Origin: an uncultured Sphingomonadaceae bacterium
Lineage (GTDB): Bacteria; Pseudomonadota; Alphaproteobacteria; Sphingomonadales; Sphingomonadaceae
Assembly (NCBI GenBank): GCA_947501695.1
Contig: CANMWO010000003.1
Coordinates: 25,001 to 89,000 of the forward strand
Direction of reading: 5' to 3'
DNA: 64,000 bases
A program made the translations under genes and the position numbers. Below, in pieces: positions 44,985 to 52,318 of the stretch. Numbering within the stretch: the stretch's first letter is position 1; each line of letters begins with the position of its first letter. The notes under the pieces were generated by a model. It searched no databases and had not been told where the DNA came from. It saw nothing but the letters and a program-made list of their open reading frames with translations.

Positions 44985-45021
44985 AAAAATGGCGCAGCAG
45001 GTTCAAGCTCCCGCTGCGCCA
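44985..45021 (-). terminator. Intrinsic terminator of receptor 2 with the conserved hairpin
   Basis: On the minus strand the stem halves TGGCGCAGC and GCTGCGCCA enclose GGGAGCTTGAACCT and are followed by five T. The core (44991-45020) is the counterpart of the hairpin downstream of receptor 1, with one compensatory pair change and one G-U to C-G type change. Confidence 0.75.
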
Positions 45022-45047
45022 GTTCTCCTTAGGGAGTTCTTGAAACG

Positions 45048-45079
45048 GACAGTCTTCAGCAAGTTCGCTGAAGACTGTC
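45048..45079 (-). other. Perfect 13-base-pair hairpin downstream of receptor 2
   Basis: An inverted repeat of AGTCTTCAGC and GCTGAAGACT, extended by three further pairs, with a six-base loop, 17 bases after the receptor 2 stop. No T-tract follows, so it may stabilise the 3' end or terminate in concert with the next hairpin. Confidence 0.5.
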
Positions 45080-45095
45080 ACTGACGAAGCTTGGT

Positions 45096-48000
45096 TTAGA
45101 ACCTGACCGAAGCACCAAAGGTCAGCCGACGATCCGGAAGGCCTTGGTTGCAAAATAATCCGCCAGAATTGACACAAGATTGTGTGATATCCGACTTGAG
45201 CAGGTTCGCGCCTTCAACACCAATATTGATATTTTCGGTCACATCATAAGTGATGCTTGCGTTCAGCTGCCCGCGTGACTCCGTAGTAACCGGGAAGCCA
45301 ATTACACTTCCTAGAGAAGCACCAGCGGCCGTATCCAAAGTACGGAATGAATCACGCCAAGTGTAACGGGCACGAGCCGAAAGACCATATTTCTCATAAT
45401 ATAGGGTTAAGTTGTAAGCATGTGGAGAGAAATCAAGCAAACCGCGTGTTGCAGTAAATGGTCCGGTGAGACCACTGCTGGATTCCAGAATTTCCGTACC
45501 ACGGCTATCAGCATCTGATGTGTCTTGAATTAGACCACCACCAAATTTCTGATAGGTATAGTTGGCAATCACACCGAAGCCAGATGCAAATCCAAGCGTA
45601 TCTTCAAATTGAGAAAGATCATATTGGAATGCAACCTCAATACCAGTTTGAGTCGTTTCGCCCGGATCGTTGACTGTTGTGTTAATCGGAACACATAGCC
45701 CGTTACCCGGAACGTTGGACAAGACATTACGATCAGGAACCGGATTAAAGATACCGCCGCCTTCGCAAGGATCCGTTATATCGCGGAAGCCATTGGCATC
45801 TTCGACAGCTGCTTCAGTCAACGTCTGGAACAAATCTGTGCGTGTTTTATGGAAGAAACCGACGCTGATTACGGAAGACGGTGCAAAATACCATGACAGT
45901 GAAGCATCAAATGAAGTCACTGTTTCGGGCGACAAAGTAGGATTGCCGATAACCACAGCATTGTTTGGACCAGTCGGGAAGCTAATCGAGGTCGATAGAG
46001 CATTAAAATTTGGACGATTAAAATCTTCGGTCCAGCTGGCACGTAAAGCCAAATTGTCTGTCAGGTCTGCAACAACATTCACACGCGGTAAAAGTTGTTT
46101 ATAATTACCGGATGTTGTCACCTGAGAAACTACACCACCGGCGACCTGGTTCCCAATCGAATTCACTCTCGTACTAACATAACGAAGACCGACATTGCCG
46201 CGGACCTGACCAAAGTCAAAATTCGCCTGTCCGTAAACGGCATGGGATGTTTCGTTAACGTTAAACGAGGCCGCAATATTGCCCACATTAGTTGGATCAA
46301 GGTCAGCCAACAACCGGCCACCATTTGCAATCGCAGCCATCCCACCTGGGGTCGCATCAAGCGCAGCCTGCAGAGTACTAAGTGTCCCATCCCGGTCACC
46401 AAATGCCAGATTGGGATTGACCGTAATGAAGTTCCGAACGGCCAAAGTCCGACCATCCGCATCACCGAAATTATCTGGCCCCAAAGCAAGAAGATCCGCG
46501 AATGCTGTGCCGAATGGACTGTTATCCAGGTTACCGGTGCTAAAGGCTGACCGAAGCCGCGTAAACTCAGATTCTACTCTGTTGTAACGATAACCCCAAT
46601 CAAATGAGGTTAGGAAACCGCCAATATCTTCGACATCCAAACTAAGATCGATACGCCCTGCTACTTCATCATTTTCAGTCCTGTTGTTGCTCGCCGTTAC
46701 CGCGTCCAACACAACATTCGCGCCACTAAGATCAGTCAAATCTGCAACTGTCGGCGCAAAAGGTGAATCAAAGTTGATACCAAATGCCAGCGAACCACCA
46801 GTCAAGTCATAGACGAATGGAACAGAGTTATCATTACTGCCGTTGCCTGCAAGAAAAGGATCAAGCGCAAGCGGATTCGGGTTGATGAAATTTAACGTCG
46901 TATCCAGCTGAGGTGATGAGGTTTTAGCGCTTGTCCGTGACGCCTCTACCCGAGCAGAAAGACGGCCGGTTTCATATTCTCCACCAATTCTAAAAAGGGT
47001 GCTTTTGGTAAGACGTGCACCGGTATCGCTCGAAAAGCGCAGATTGGGATCATCATCATCGTCGGCGATATTCGGCTCAATAAAGCCAGTCAATGCCGCC
47101 TGGATACTACCCAAACTCACGCCACCCAATGAACCAAAATTAACCGTTTCAAAAGTAGCCGGAACGTTTTGGTCGGCCAAGCTACTGACGCCTGAAGCCT
47201 GGATACGCGAACTATCCTGACGACGTTCCTGATCATTATAGAAACCATCGAAGAAGAATTTCAAATTGTCGCTGGGAGCCCATTCGACCGAACCAGCAAT
47301 ATTGATTGTTTCATATTCAAAATTTTCGAGCTCCTGATTGAGGAACTGAATGCCGAGATAATCAAAATCTGGCCCCGGGGCACCAGCAGCCGTAACGCTT
47401 TCGCCGACCGAAATAAGGGTATCACGGTCAACGCGGGGACGGAATGATGTTGATTCTTGCTCGGTATAGCTACCAGCTATCACGATGCCAATTTCGCCCG
47501 CGCCTGTATCCCATCTATTACCAAAGCTGCCCGAAATTCGTGGTTTGATACTATCGGAGAGCTCACTATACTCCCCTTGCGCACGGAACGATATAAGACG
47601 ATCCGTCAAATCAAGCGGGCGAATTGTCCGCAAGTTGATGGTACCACCAACGGAACCTTCAATCGTTTGCGCGGTTGGCGCCTTTGTGACTTCAACTGCA
47701 GCAATGATGGCTGCGTTAACATCTTCAAAGCTAATACCACCGCGACCAGAAGTAGGGTTGCCGGTGAAATCATTACCGGTGCCGGACCCGATGGTTCCAA
47801 CACCATTAATCTCAGTACGGTTTGCGCTAGTACCACGGATTTGCACACCTACGCCAACACCGCCTCGGCGAGTAATCTGAACGCCAGTGACATTTTCCAG
47901 AACCTCAGCGAGGTTTTGATCAGGTAACTTACCGATGTCTTCAGCCTGAATCACTTCAACAAGACTGGCTGCATCCCGTTTTTCAGCAAGCGCGCTCGCA

Positions 48001-48197
48001 AGCGAACTGCGAATGCCGGAAACGATGATCACATCATCATTTGCGTCGTCCGCAATTGCTGCGCCCGAATCCTGTGCTGCTGTATCTTGTGCATGAGCTG
48101 GATTGGCCATCATCATAATAGCCGTGCTGCCCAGCAGCGCCGTCATCATATTGGCTTTCCCAACAGTTGACGCGCGTAAAATCCTACTTCCAAACAT
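45096..48197 (-). CDS. TonB-dependent receptor, alginate locus (receptor 2)
   Basis: 1033 residues with a signal peptide (ALLGSTAIMMMANPAHAQ), the TonB-box and plug region (DDVIIVSGIRSSLASALAEKRDAASLVEVIQAEDIGKLPDQNLAEVLENVTGVQITR type, then VQIRGTSANRTEINGVGT) and a long barrel closing with FGASVRF. The plug fits the family of large sphingomonad/Caulobacter receptors for complex carbohydrates. GGAGGATGGG precedes the ATG. Its upstream region has both distal and proximal regulatory boxes as in receptor 1, and its 3' end has the shared hairpin, so the two receptors look co-regulated; they may take up different oligomer sizes or block types (inference). Confidence 0.87.
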   Translation of the reverse strand: MFGSRILRASTVGKANMMTALLGSTAIMMMANPAHAQDTAAQDSGAAIADDANDDVIIVSGIRSSLASALAEKRDAASLVEVIQAEDIGKLPDQNLAEVLENVTGVQITRRGGVGVGVQIRGTSANRTEINGVGTIGSGTGNDFTGNPTSGRGGISFEDVNAAIIAAVEVTKAPTAQTIEGSVGGTINLRTIRPLDLTDRLISFRAQGEYSELSDSIKPRISGSFGNRWDTGAGEIGIVIAGSYTEQESTSFRPRVDRDTLISVGESVTAAGAPGPDFDYLGIQFLNQELENFEYETINIAGSVEWAPSDNLKFFFDGFYNDQERRQDSSRIQASGVSSLADQNVPATFETVNFGSLGGVSLGSIQAALTGFIEPNIADDDDDPNLRFSSDTGARLTKSTLFRIGGEYETGRLSARVEASRTSAKTSSPQLDTTLNFINPNPLALDPFLAGNGSNDNSVPFVYDLTGGSLAFGINFDSPFAPTVADLTDLSGANVVLDAVTASNNRTENDEVAGRIDLSLDVEDIGGFLTSFDWGYRYNRVESEFTRLRSAFSTGNLDNSPFGTAFADLLALGPDNFGDADGRTLAVRNFITVNPNLAFGDRDGTLSTLQAALDATPGGMAAIANGGRLLADLDPTNVGNIAASFNVNETSHAVYGQANFDFGQVRGNVGLRYVSTRVNSIGNQVAGGVVSQVTTSGNYKQLLPRVNVVADLTDNLALRASWTEDFNRPNFNALSTSISFPTGPNNAVVIGNPTLSPETVTSFDASLSWYFAPSSVISVGFFHKTRTDLFQTLTEAAVEDANGFRDITDPCEGGGIFNPVPDRNVLSNVPGNGLCVPINTTVNDPGETTQTGIEVAFQYDLSQFEDTLGFASGFGVIANYTYQKFGGGLIQDTSDADSRGTEILESSSGLTGPFTATRGLLDFSPHAYNLTLYYEKYGLSARARYTWRDSFRTLDTAAGASLGSVIGFPVTTESRGQLNASITYDVTENINIGVEGANLLKSDITQSCVNSGGLFCNQGLPDRRLTFGASVRF

Positions 48198-48253
48198 CCC
48201 ATCCTCCCAAATGTTATTATTATTGATAGGAAGTTCGGCTCATTATTCCAATT

Positions 48254-48275
48254 TGTCAACCAAGAAATTATACCT
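48254..48275 (-). promoter_or_regulatory. Proximal box and -35 of receptor 2
   Basis: On the minus strand AGGTAT-N7-TGGTTG followed by ACA, so the second half overlaps a TTGACA -35 exactly as at receptor 1. Confidence 0.6.
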
Positions 48276-48304
48276 ATATGATTTTATTGAGTTACCTATC
48301 TAAC

Positions 48305-48323
48305 ATACCAATTATACATACCA
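48305..48323 (-). promoter_or_regulatory. Distal regulatory box of receptor 2
   Basis: On the minus strand TGGTAT-N7-TGGTAT, the same form as the distal box of receptor 1; centre about 48 bases upstream of the proximal box centre. Confidence 0.55.
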
Positions 48324-48646
48324 CTTTTTGAAATGGTAGAATTTGCTTGATCGGATGATGGGCAAAGAATCCCCAGGCCGTTGATTTTCAAGGAATTAAA
48401 TAGGAATATCTGTATAGGAAACGACCTGAGCAATTTTGAATGGATCACGAGCCACATTGCTCGAACCTGGTTACATCCGTTCAGATTTGATCCTAATTGT
48501 CATCATGGCTGATCGGTCTTCACACAGGTCGATGCGGCGCTGTCTATTTGCAAATAAATTGCCGTTCCAAAGGCATCGAATGTGCGGACGCATGTACAGA
48601 AATTGTGAAGTTCCGAATTATCGAGACTTTCAGAGGAACCAATATT

Positions 48647-51049
48647 CTATACCGGCTGAACATTTCGCAAGGGGCGTGTAATCGCCAACTCTTGCGTGGC
48701 ATGCATGATGCCAACTGCGTCGATCCCATAATTGCGATACAGCTCGGCGATCGATCCCGTTTGTCCAAATTTCTCTACCCCAAGGGCACGCGTTCTATTG
48801 CCCTTCACCGAACCAAGCCAAGCAAGTGTTGTAGGATGCGCATCACAAACTGTCACGATAGCCGTAGTAGAATTGACGTTAGCGAAGAGCCTTTCAATGT
48901 GAGAACAGGCTTGAAAGTCTTCGTTCTGGCGTCGTTTCTGCGCGGCCGAAAATCCCGCTAACAAACGATCGGCGGAGGTGATTGATAACAGTCCTATATC
49001 GCGAACATCCTCGCCCATTTTACCGACCGCTTCAATGGCTTCCGGTGCCAGTGTTCCTGTATAGGCGATGATCACTTCTGCGTTTGGGCCTGGTTCTCGC
49101 AACCAATAGCCACCGTCGATTATCGAAGATTGCAGTACCGGTGTCATTTGACGGTCAATTTGTTCAATTGGCCGTGTCGAGAGACGTAGATAAATTGAGC
49201 CGCCGGTTTCATCTTCAAGACAATTCTCAGACTCTGGGTCTGGATCGTCATCTTGCTGCATGAACTCAAACCCAAATCGCATAATCACGGCAAGTTCGTC
49301 GGCAAATGCCGGTTCAAAATAGGCCAGGCGATCCTGTGCCATGCCAACCAGAGGCGTACCGATAGATTGATGTGCCCCGCCTTCGGGTGCAAGACTGACC
49401 CCAGATGGGGTGGCAACAATCATGAAGCGTGAATCCTGATAGCAAGCATAGTTCATCTGATCCGCCGCGCGGTAGATGAAAGGATCGTATACAGTGCCAA
49501 TCGGTAGAAGCCGCTCACCATTGATGGCGTGCGACAGGCCGGCCGCTGAGAGAAGGAGAAACAAATTCGATTCTGCAATACCCAGTTCGATATGCTGGCC
49601 AGTCGGTGAAGAATCCCATTTGAACGTTGATGGAATTTTCTGATCCCTAAACAGGTCGACCTTCTCGTTCCGCGCAAATATTCCGCGCCGGTTGACCCAC
49701 CCACCCAAATTTGTCGAAACTGTCACATCTGGCGACGTCGTCACGATCCGATCGGCCAACTCGGTAGTATCTTTGGCGATATCATTCATAATATTGCCAA
49801 AGGCCATTTGCGTGGACAGCATCTTATTTTTCGCTTTGGAGACTGGCAATATTGCCGGCACAGCGATTTTGGGAGAAGTCAATTGACGCCGGCCTTTAGA
49901 GAAAAACGCCGCATCTGCTAACAGTTTTTGAAGCGACGGCTTATCTGCTTCAACGCCTTCCCATTTCTCCCATTCATGCCCCTCACGGACATTCAAGCGC
50001 TTGCGTAACACCTCCATTTGCTTGGGTGTCATCAGTCCCGCATGATTGTCTTTATGGCCAGCCAAAGGCAGGCCATGGCCCTTGATTGTATAGCAAATGA
50101 ATAACGTTGGACGATCATGTTGGGCAGCGCGCTCGAATGCCTCGGTAAGTGACGGCAAATCATGTCCGCCCAAATTCCCCATGAACTCTTCCAGCCGATC
50201 ATTGCTCAGCTGATCAATTATATTCAATACATCGGGGTTATCAGCGAAATCGACATGAAGACGTTCGCGCCATGCGTCAGCACCTTGGAATATGAGGGCC
50301 GAATAGAGTTGATTAGGACATTGCTCGATCCAGGACCTTAGCGCTTCGCCGCCTTCCTTTGCGAATATCGCTTCCTGAATCGCACCATGCCTAAGCGTGA
50401 CAACATCCCATCCAAAGCTACGAAACATGCTTTCAAATTTCTCAAACAATCCTTCGTGCACAACGGCATCTAGCGATTGACGGTTATAGTCCACAATCCA
50501 CCAGCAGTTGCGTAAATCATGTTTCCAACCTTCGATCAGCGCCTCATAGATATTGCCCTCATCCATTTCCGCATCACCGATTAACGAAACCATGCGGCCT
50601 TCGGAGCGCCCGTTCATTAGGCCGTGATGTGTCACATAATCCTGAACCAATGAGGAAAATAAAGTTTGTGCAACACCAAGGCCCACAGACCCGGTGGAGA
50701 AATCGACATCATCGATATCTTTGGTGCGTGAAGGGTAGCTTTGTGCGCCGCCAAAGCCGCGAAAATTCTCTAATTTTTCCTGTGTTTGTTGATCGGCCAA
50801 ATATTGGATGGCATGAAAAATTGGCGATGCGTGCGGCTTAACTGCGACCCGGTCCTCCGATTTCAAACAAGCAAAATAGAGCGCCGTCATAATTGTCGCC
50901 ATGGAAGCAGAAGAAGCTTGATGCCCTCCCACCTTTACATCTGACCCGTCTTTCTCACGCAAATAATTGGCATGATGTATCGTCCAAGAGGCAAGCCACA
51001 GGATGCGACTTTCCAAAATTTTTAGGTTTTTCAAACGTTGCTTCGACAT
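48647..51049 (-). CDS. AceE-like 2-oxoacid dehydrogenase E1 / transketolase-family protein
   Basis: 800 residues, similar in plan to the homodimeric pyruvate dehydrogenase E1 but about 90 residues shorter. Marks: DVKVGGHQASSASMATIMTALYF, HASPIFHAIQYLADQQ, the thiamine-diphosphate motif MVSLIGDAEMDEGNIYEAL...VDYNRQS, and FICYTIKGHGLPLAGHKDNH. The nearest functional parallel I know is MdeB, a 2-ketobutyrate dehydrogenase E1 next to the Lrp regulator gene mdeR; here an Lrp gene is divergently adjacent too. No E2 or E3 gene is present, so it would have to use subunits encoded elsewhere. Pyruvate or a branched 2-oxoacid are also possible substrates. Confidence 0.82.
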   Translation of the reverse strand: MSKQRLKNLKILESRILWLASWTIHHANYLREKDGSDVKVGGHQASSASMATIMTALYFACLKSEDRVAVKPHASPIFHAIQYLADQQTQEKLENFRGFGGAQSYPSRTKDIDDVDFSTGSVGLGVAQTLFSSLVQDYVTHHGLMNGRSEGRMVSLIGDAEMDEGNIYEALIEGWKHDLRNCWWIVDYNRQSLDAVVHEGLFEKFESMFRSFGWDVVTLRHGAIQEAIFAKEGGEALRSWIEQCPNQLYSALIFQGADAWRERLHVDFADNPDVLNIIDQLSNDRLEEFMGNLGGHDLPSLTEAFERAAQHDRPTLFICYTIKGHGLPLAGHKDNHAGLMTPKQMEVLRKRLNVREGHEWEKWEGVEADKPSLQKLLADAAFFSKGRRQLTSPKIAVPAILPVSKAKNKMLSTQMAFGNIMNDIAKDTTELADRIVTTSPDVTVSTNLGGWVNRRGIFARNEKVDLFRDQKIPSTFKWDSSPTGQHIELGIAESNLFLLLSAAGLSHAINGERLLPIGTVYDPFIYRAADQMNYACYQDSRFMIVATPSGVSLAPEGGAHQSIGTPLVGMAQDRLAYFEPAFADELAVIMRFGFEFMQQDDDPDPESENCLEDETGGSIYLRLSTRPIEQIDRQMTPVLQSSIIDGGYWLREPGPNAEVIIAYTGTLAPEAIEAVGKMGEDVRDIGLLSITSADRLLAGFSAAQKRRQNEDFQACSHIERLFANVNSTTAIVTVCDAHPTTLAWLGSVKGNRTRALGVEKFGQTGSIAELYRNYGIDAVGIMHATQELAITRPLRNVQPV

Positions 51050-51134
51050 CGCGTTGCCTCATTGTGGAAGATCTTGATCTTCATGAGCTATTACACCAAA
51101 GCAAGCGACATTAAGTGGCATTTTATAATGAATT

Positions 51135-51154
51135 TGGTATCCTAATGATGGTTA
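51135..51154. promoter_or_regulatory. Weak relative of the alginate-locus box
   Basis: TGGTAT-N8-TGGTTA between the AceE-like gene and the Lrp gene. The spacer is one base longer than in the other boxes and no -35 overlaps it, so membership in the regulon is doubtful. Confidence 0.25.
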
Positions 51155-51175
51155 TCGCTAATATTTGGAGAAATA

Positions 51176-51658
51176 ATGATGAATAACTCTAAATTCGATA
51201 CGATCGACAAAAACATACTGAGCGCGCTGCAAAAAAATGCCCGGCTGTCGATGTTAGAACTTAGCGAAAAAGTTGGTTTGAGCCCTACCCCCTGTGCGAG
51301 GCGCGTCAAAAACCTGGAATCAAGCGGAGTGATATTAGGCTATCGGGCCGAACTTGATGACGCACAACTAGGATATGGATTCTCGGTATTTGTTTCCGTG
51401 CAACTCGATAAGCAGGTTGATAATGCCCTCCATGCTTTTGAAGATGCTATTGGGCAATATTCAGAAGTAGCCGATTGCTGGCTGATGACCGGGAACAGAG
51501 ACTATCTCATGAGAATAGCGGTTTCAGATTTGGCTGATTTTGAGGCTTTTTTGACCAGAAAGTTGACGAAAATTCCAAGCGTTGCGTCGATCGAAAGTTC
51601 AGTTCCGATCAGACGTGTTAAATCACAACTATCACTTAGCGTCACCGATCCAATTTAA
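51176..51658 (+). CDS. Lrp/AsnC family transcriptional regulator
   Basis: 160 residues. Helix-turn-helix at residues 8-60 (FDTIDKNILSALQKNARLSMLELSEKVGLSPTPCARRVKNLESSGVI) and the C-terminal RAM ligand domain (AQLGYGFSVFVSVQLDKQ, ADCWLMTGNRDYLMRIAVSDL). Lrp-type regulators sense amino acids. GGAG lies 5 bases before the ATG, which is followed by a second ATG. Divergent from the AceE-like gene, its probable target, as MdeR is for MdeB. Confidence 0.9.
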   Translation: MMNNSKFDTIDKNILSALQKNARLSMLELSEKVGLSPTPCARRVKNLESSGVILGYRAELDDAQLGYGFSVFVSVQLDKQVDNALHAFEDAIGQYSEVADCWLMTGNRDYLMRIAVSDLADFEAFLTRKLTKIPSVASIESSVPIRRVKSQLSLSVTDPI

Positions 51659-51862
51659 AAGATTGACCCAATTCGGTAGCTCTTGGTTCGTTCAGGATTT
51701 CCCTTGCCGCAATTTTCAGTTTTCTAATGCCTCCTTTTAAGCTCTTAGTGGACACAAGCTTATCGGCGGTTTCGGCCCGAAAGCGAACATTGGCTTGTGT
51801 CGCAAAACCTCCTCGGATCGCGTCTTCAAGAACAATAGATATCGGCTATTGCCATAACCAAA

Positions 51863-51881
51863 AATGTAACATAGTTACATT
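51863..51881. promoter_or_regulatory. Perfect palindrome just before the small His/Cys protein gene
   Basis: AATGTAAC-ATA-GTTACATT ends 3 bases before the ATG of the next gene, replacing an ordinary ribosome site. It may be an operator read by an unlinked regulator, or a small hairpin acting on translation. Confidence 0.45.
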
Positions 51882-51884
51882 GAA

Positions 51885-52193
51885 ATGGAATTGTCCTCGA
51901 ATCAATCTGGACGCTTATTTGCAGGCGCTTTTTGGTTGCCTGTGGTTTTATGCGCGTTGTTGTTCGGTCAGATTATGGCAACCGGCCATGTGCATGAAAA
52001 AGAGTTTGATGCATCATCTGATACAGAATGTGCAATTTGCTCGCATACTGCGCAGAATGACGATCTTGATGTGCCAAATTCCATCGAAGCGCCGACCATG
52101 GTTTATTCAAGTTTATGGTTTTCGCCAACTACAACTCGGCAATTTTCTTCCGCAAAATTGGAAGAAAAAGCGCGGGGCCCGCCCTATTCCTGA
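51885..52193 (+). CDS. Small exported or membrane-anchored His/Cys-rich protein
   Basis: 102 residues: a hydrophobic N-terminal segment (about residues 10-32, WLPVVLCALLFGQIMATG) followed by GHVHEKEFDASSDTECAICSHT, a histidine pair and a CxxCxH motif that could bind metal, then a polar tail. It resembles the small DUF2946-like proteins that often precede receptors for metal uptake. A longer overlapping frame in another phase lacks such features and is taken as a shadow. A perfect palindrome lies just upstream. First gene of a run that continues with a TonB-dependent receptor 125 bases later. Confidence 0.65.
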   Translation: MELSSNQSGRLFAGAFWLPVVLCALLFGQIMATGHVHEKEFDASSDTECAICSHTAQNDDLDVPNSIEAPTMVYSSLWFSPTTTRQFSSAKLEEKARGPPYS

Positions 52194-52318
52194 TGTCAGC
52201 TTGTGAAATGAACACAGCATATTGCTGTGTGACTTTCTGCATCTGATCTTTCCAAAGATATTTTGGCGGGATCCGCTTGGATCTGACGCTTCGTCTTTAG
52301 TGTTTCGGGGATATAATA

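Larger units (their letters stand above)
48198..48646. other. Intergenic region between receptor 2 and the AceE-like gene
   Basis: About 450 bases. The receptor-proximal 130 bases carry the promoter with its two regulatory boxes. The remainder shows no credible gene and no obvious terminator for the upstream AceE-like gene. Confidence 0.6.

Noticed and set aside
48436-48961. Plus-strand frames of about 81 and 154 codons at the 3' end of the AceE-like gene
   Set aside because: They lie largely antisense to the AceE-like coding region and have no domain signal.
51727-52206. 159-codon frame overlapping the small His/Cys protein gene
   Set aside because: Its composition is not protein-like, it has no ribosome site, and the other frame gives a membrane segment plus a metal-type motif.
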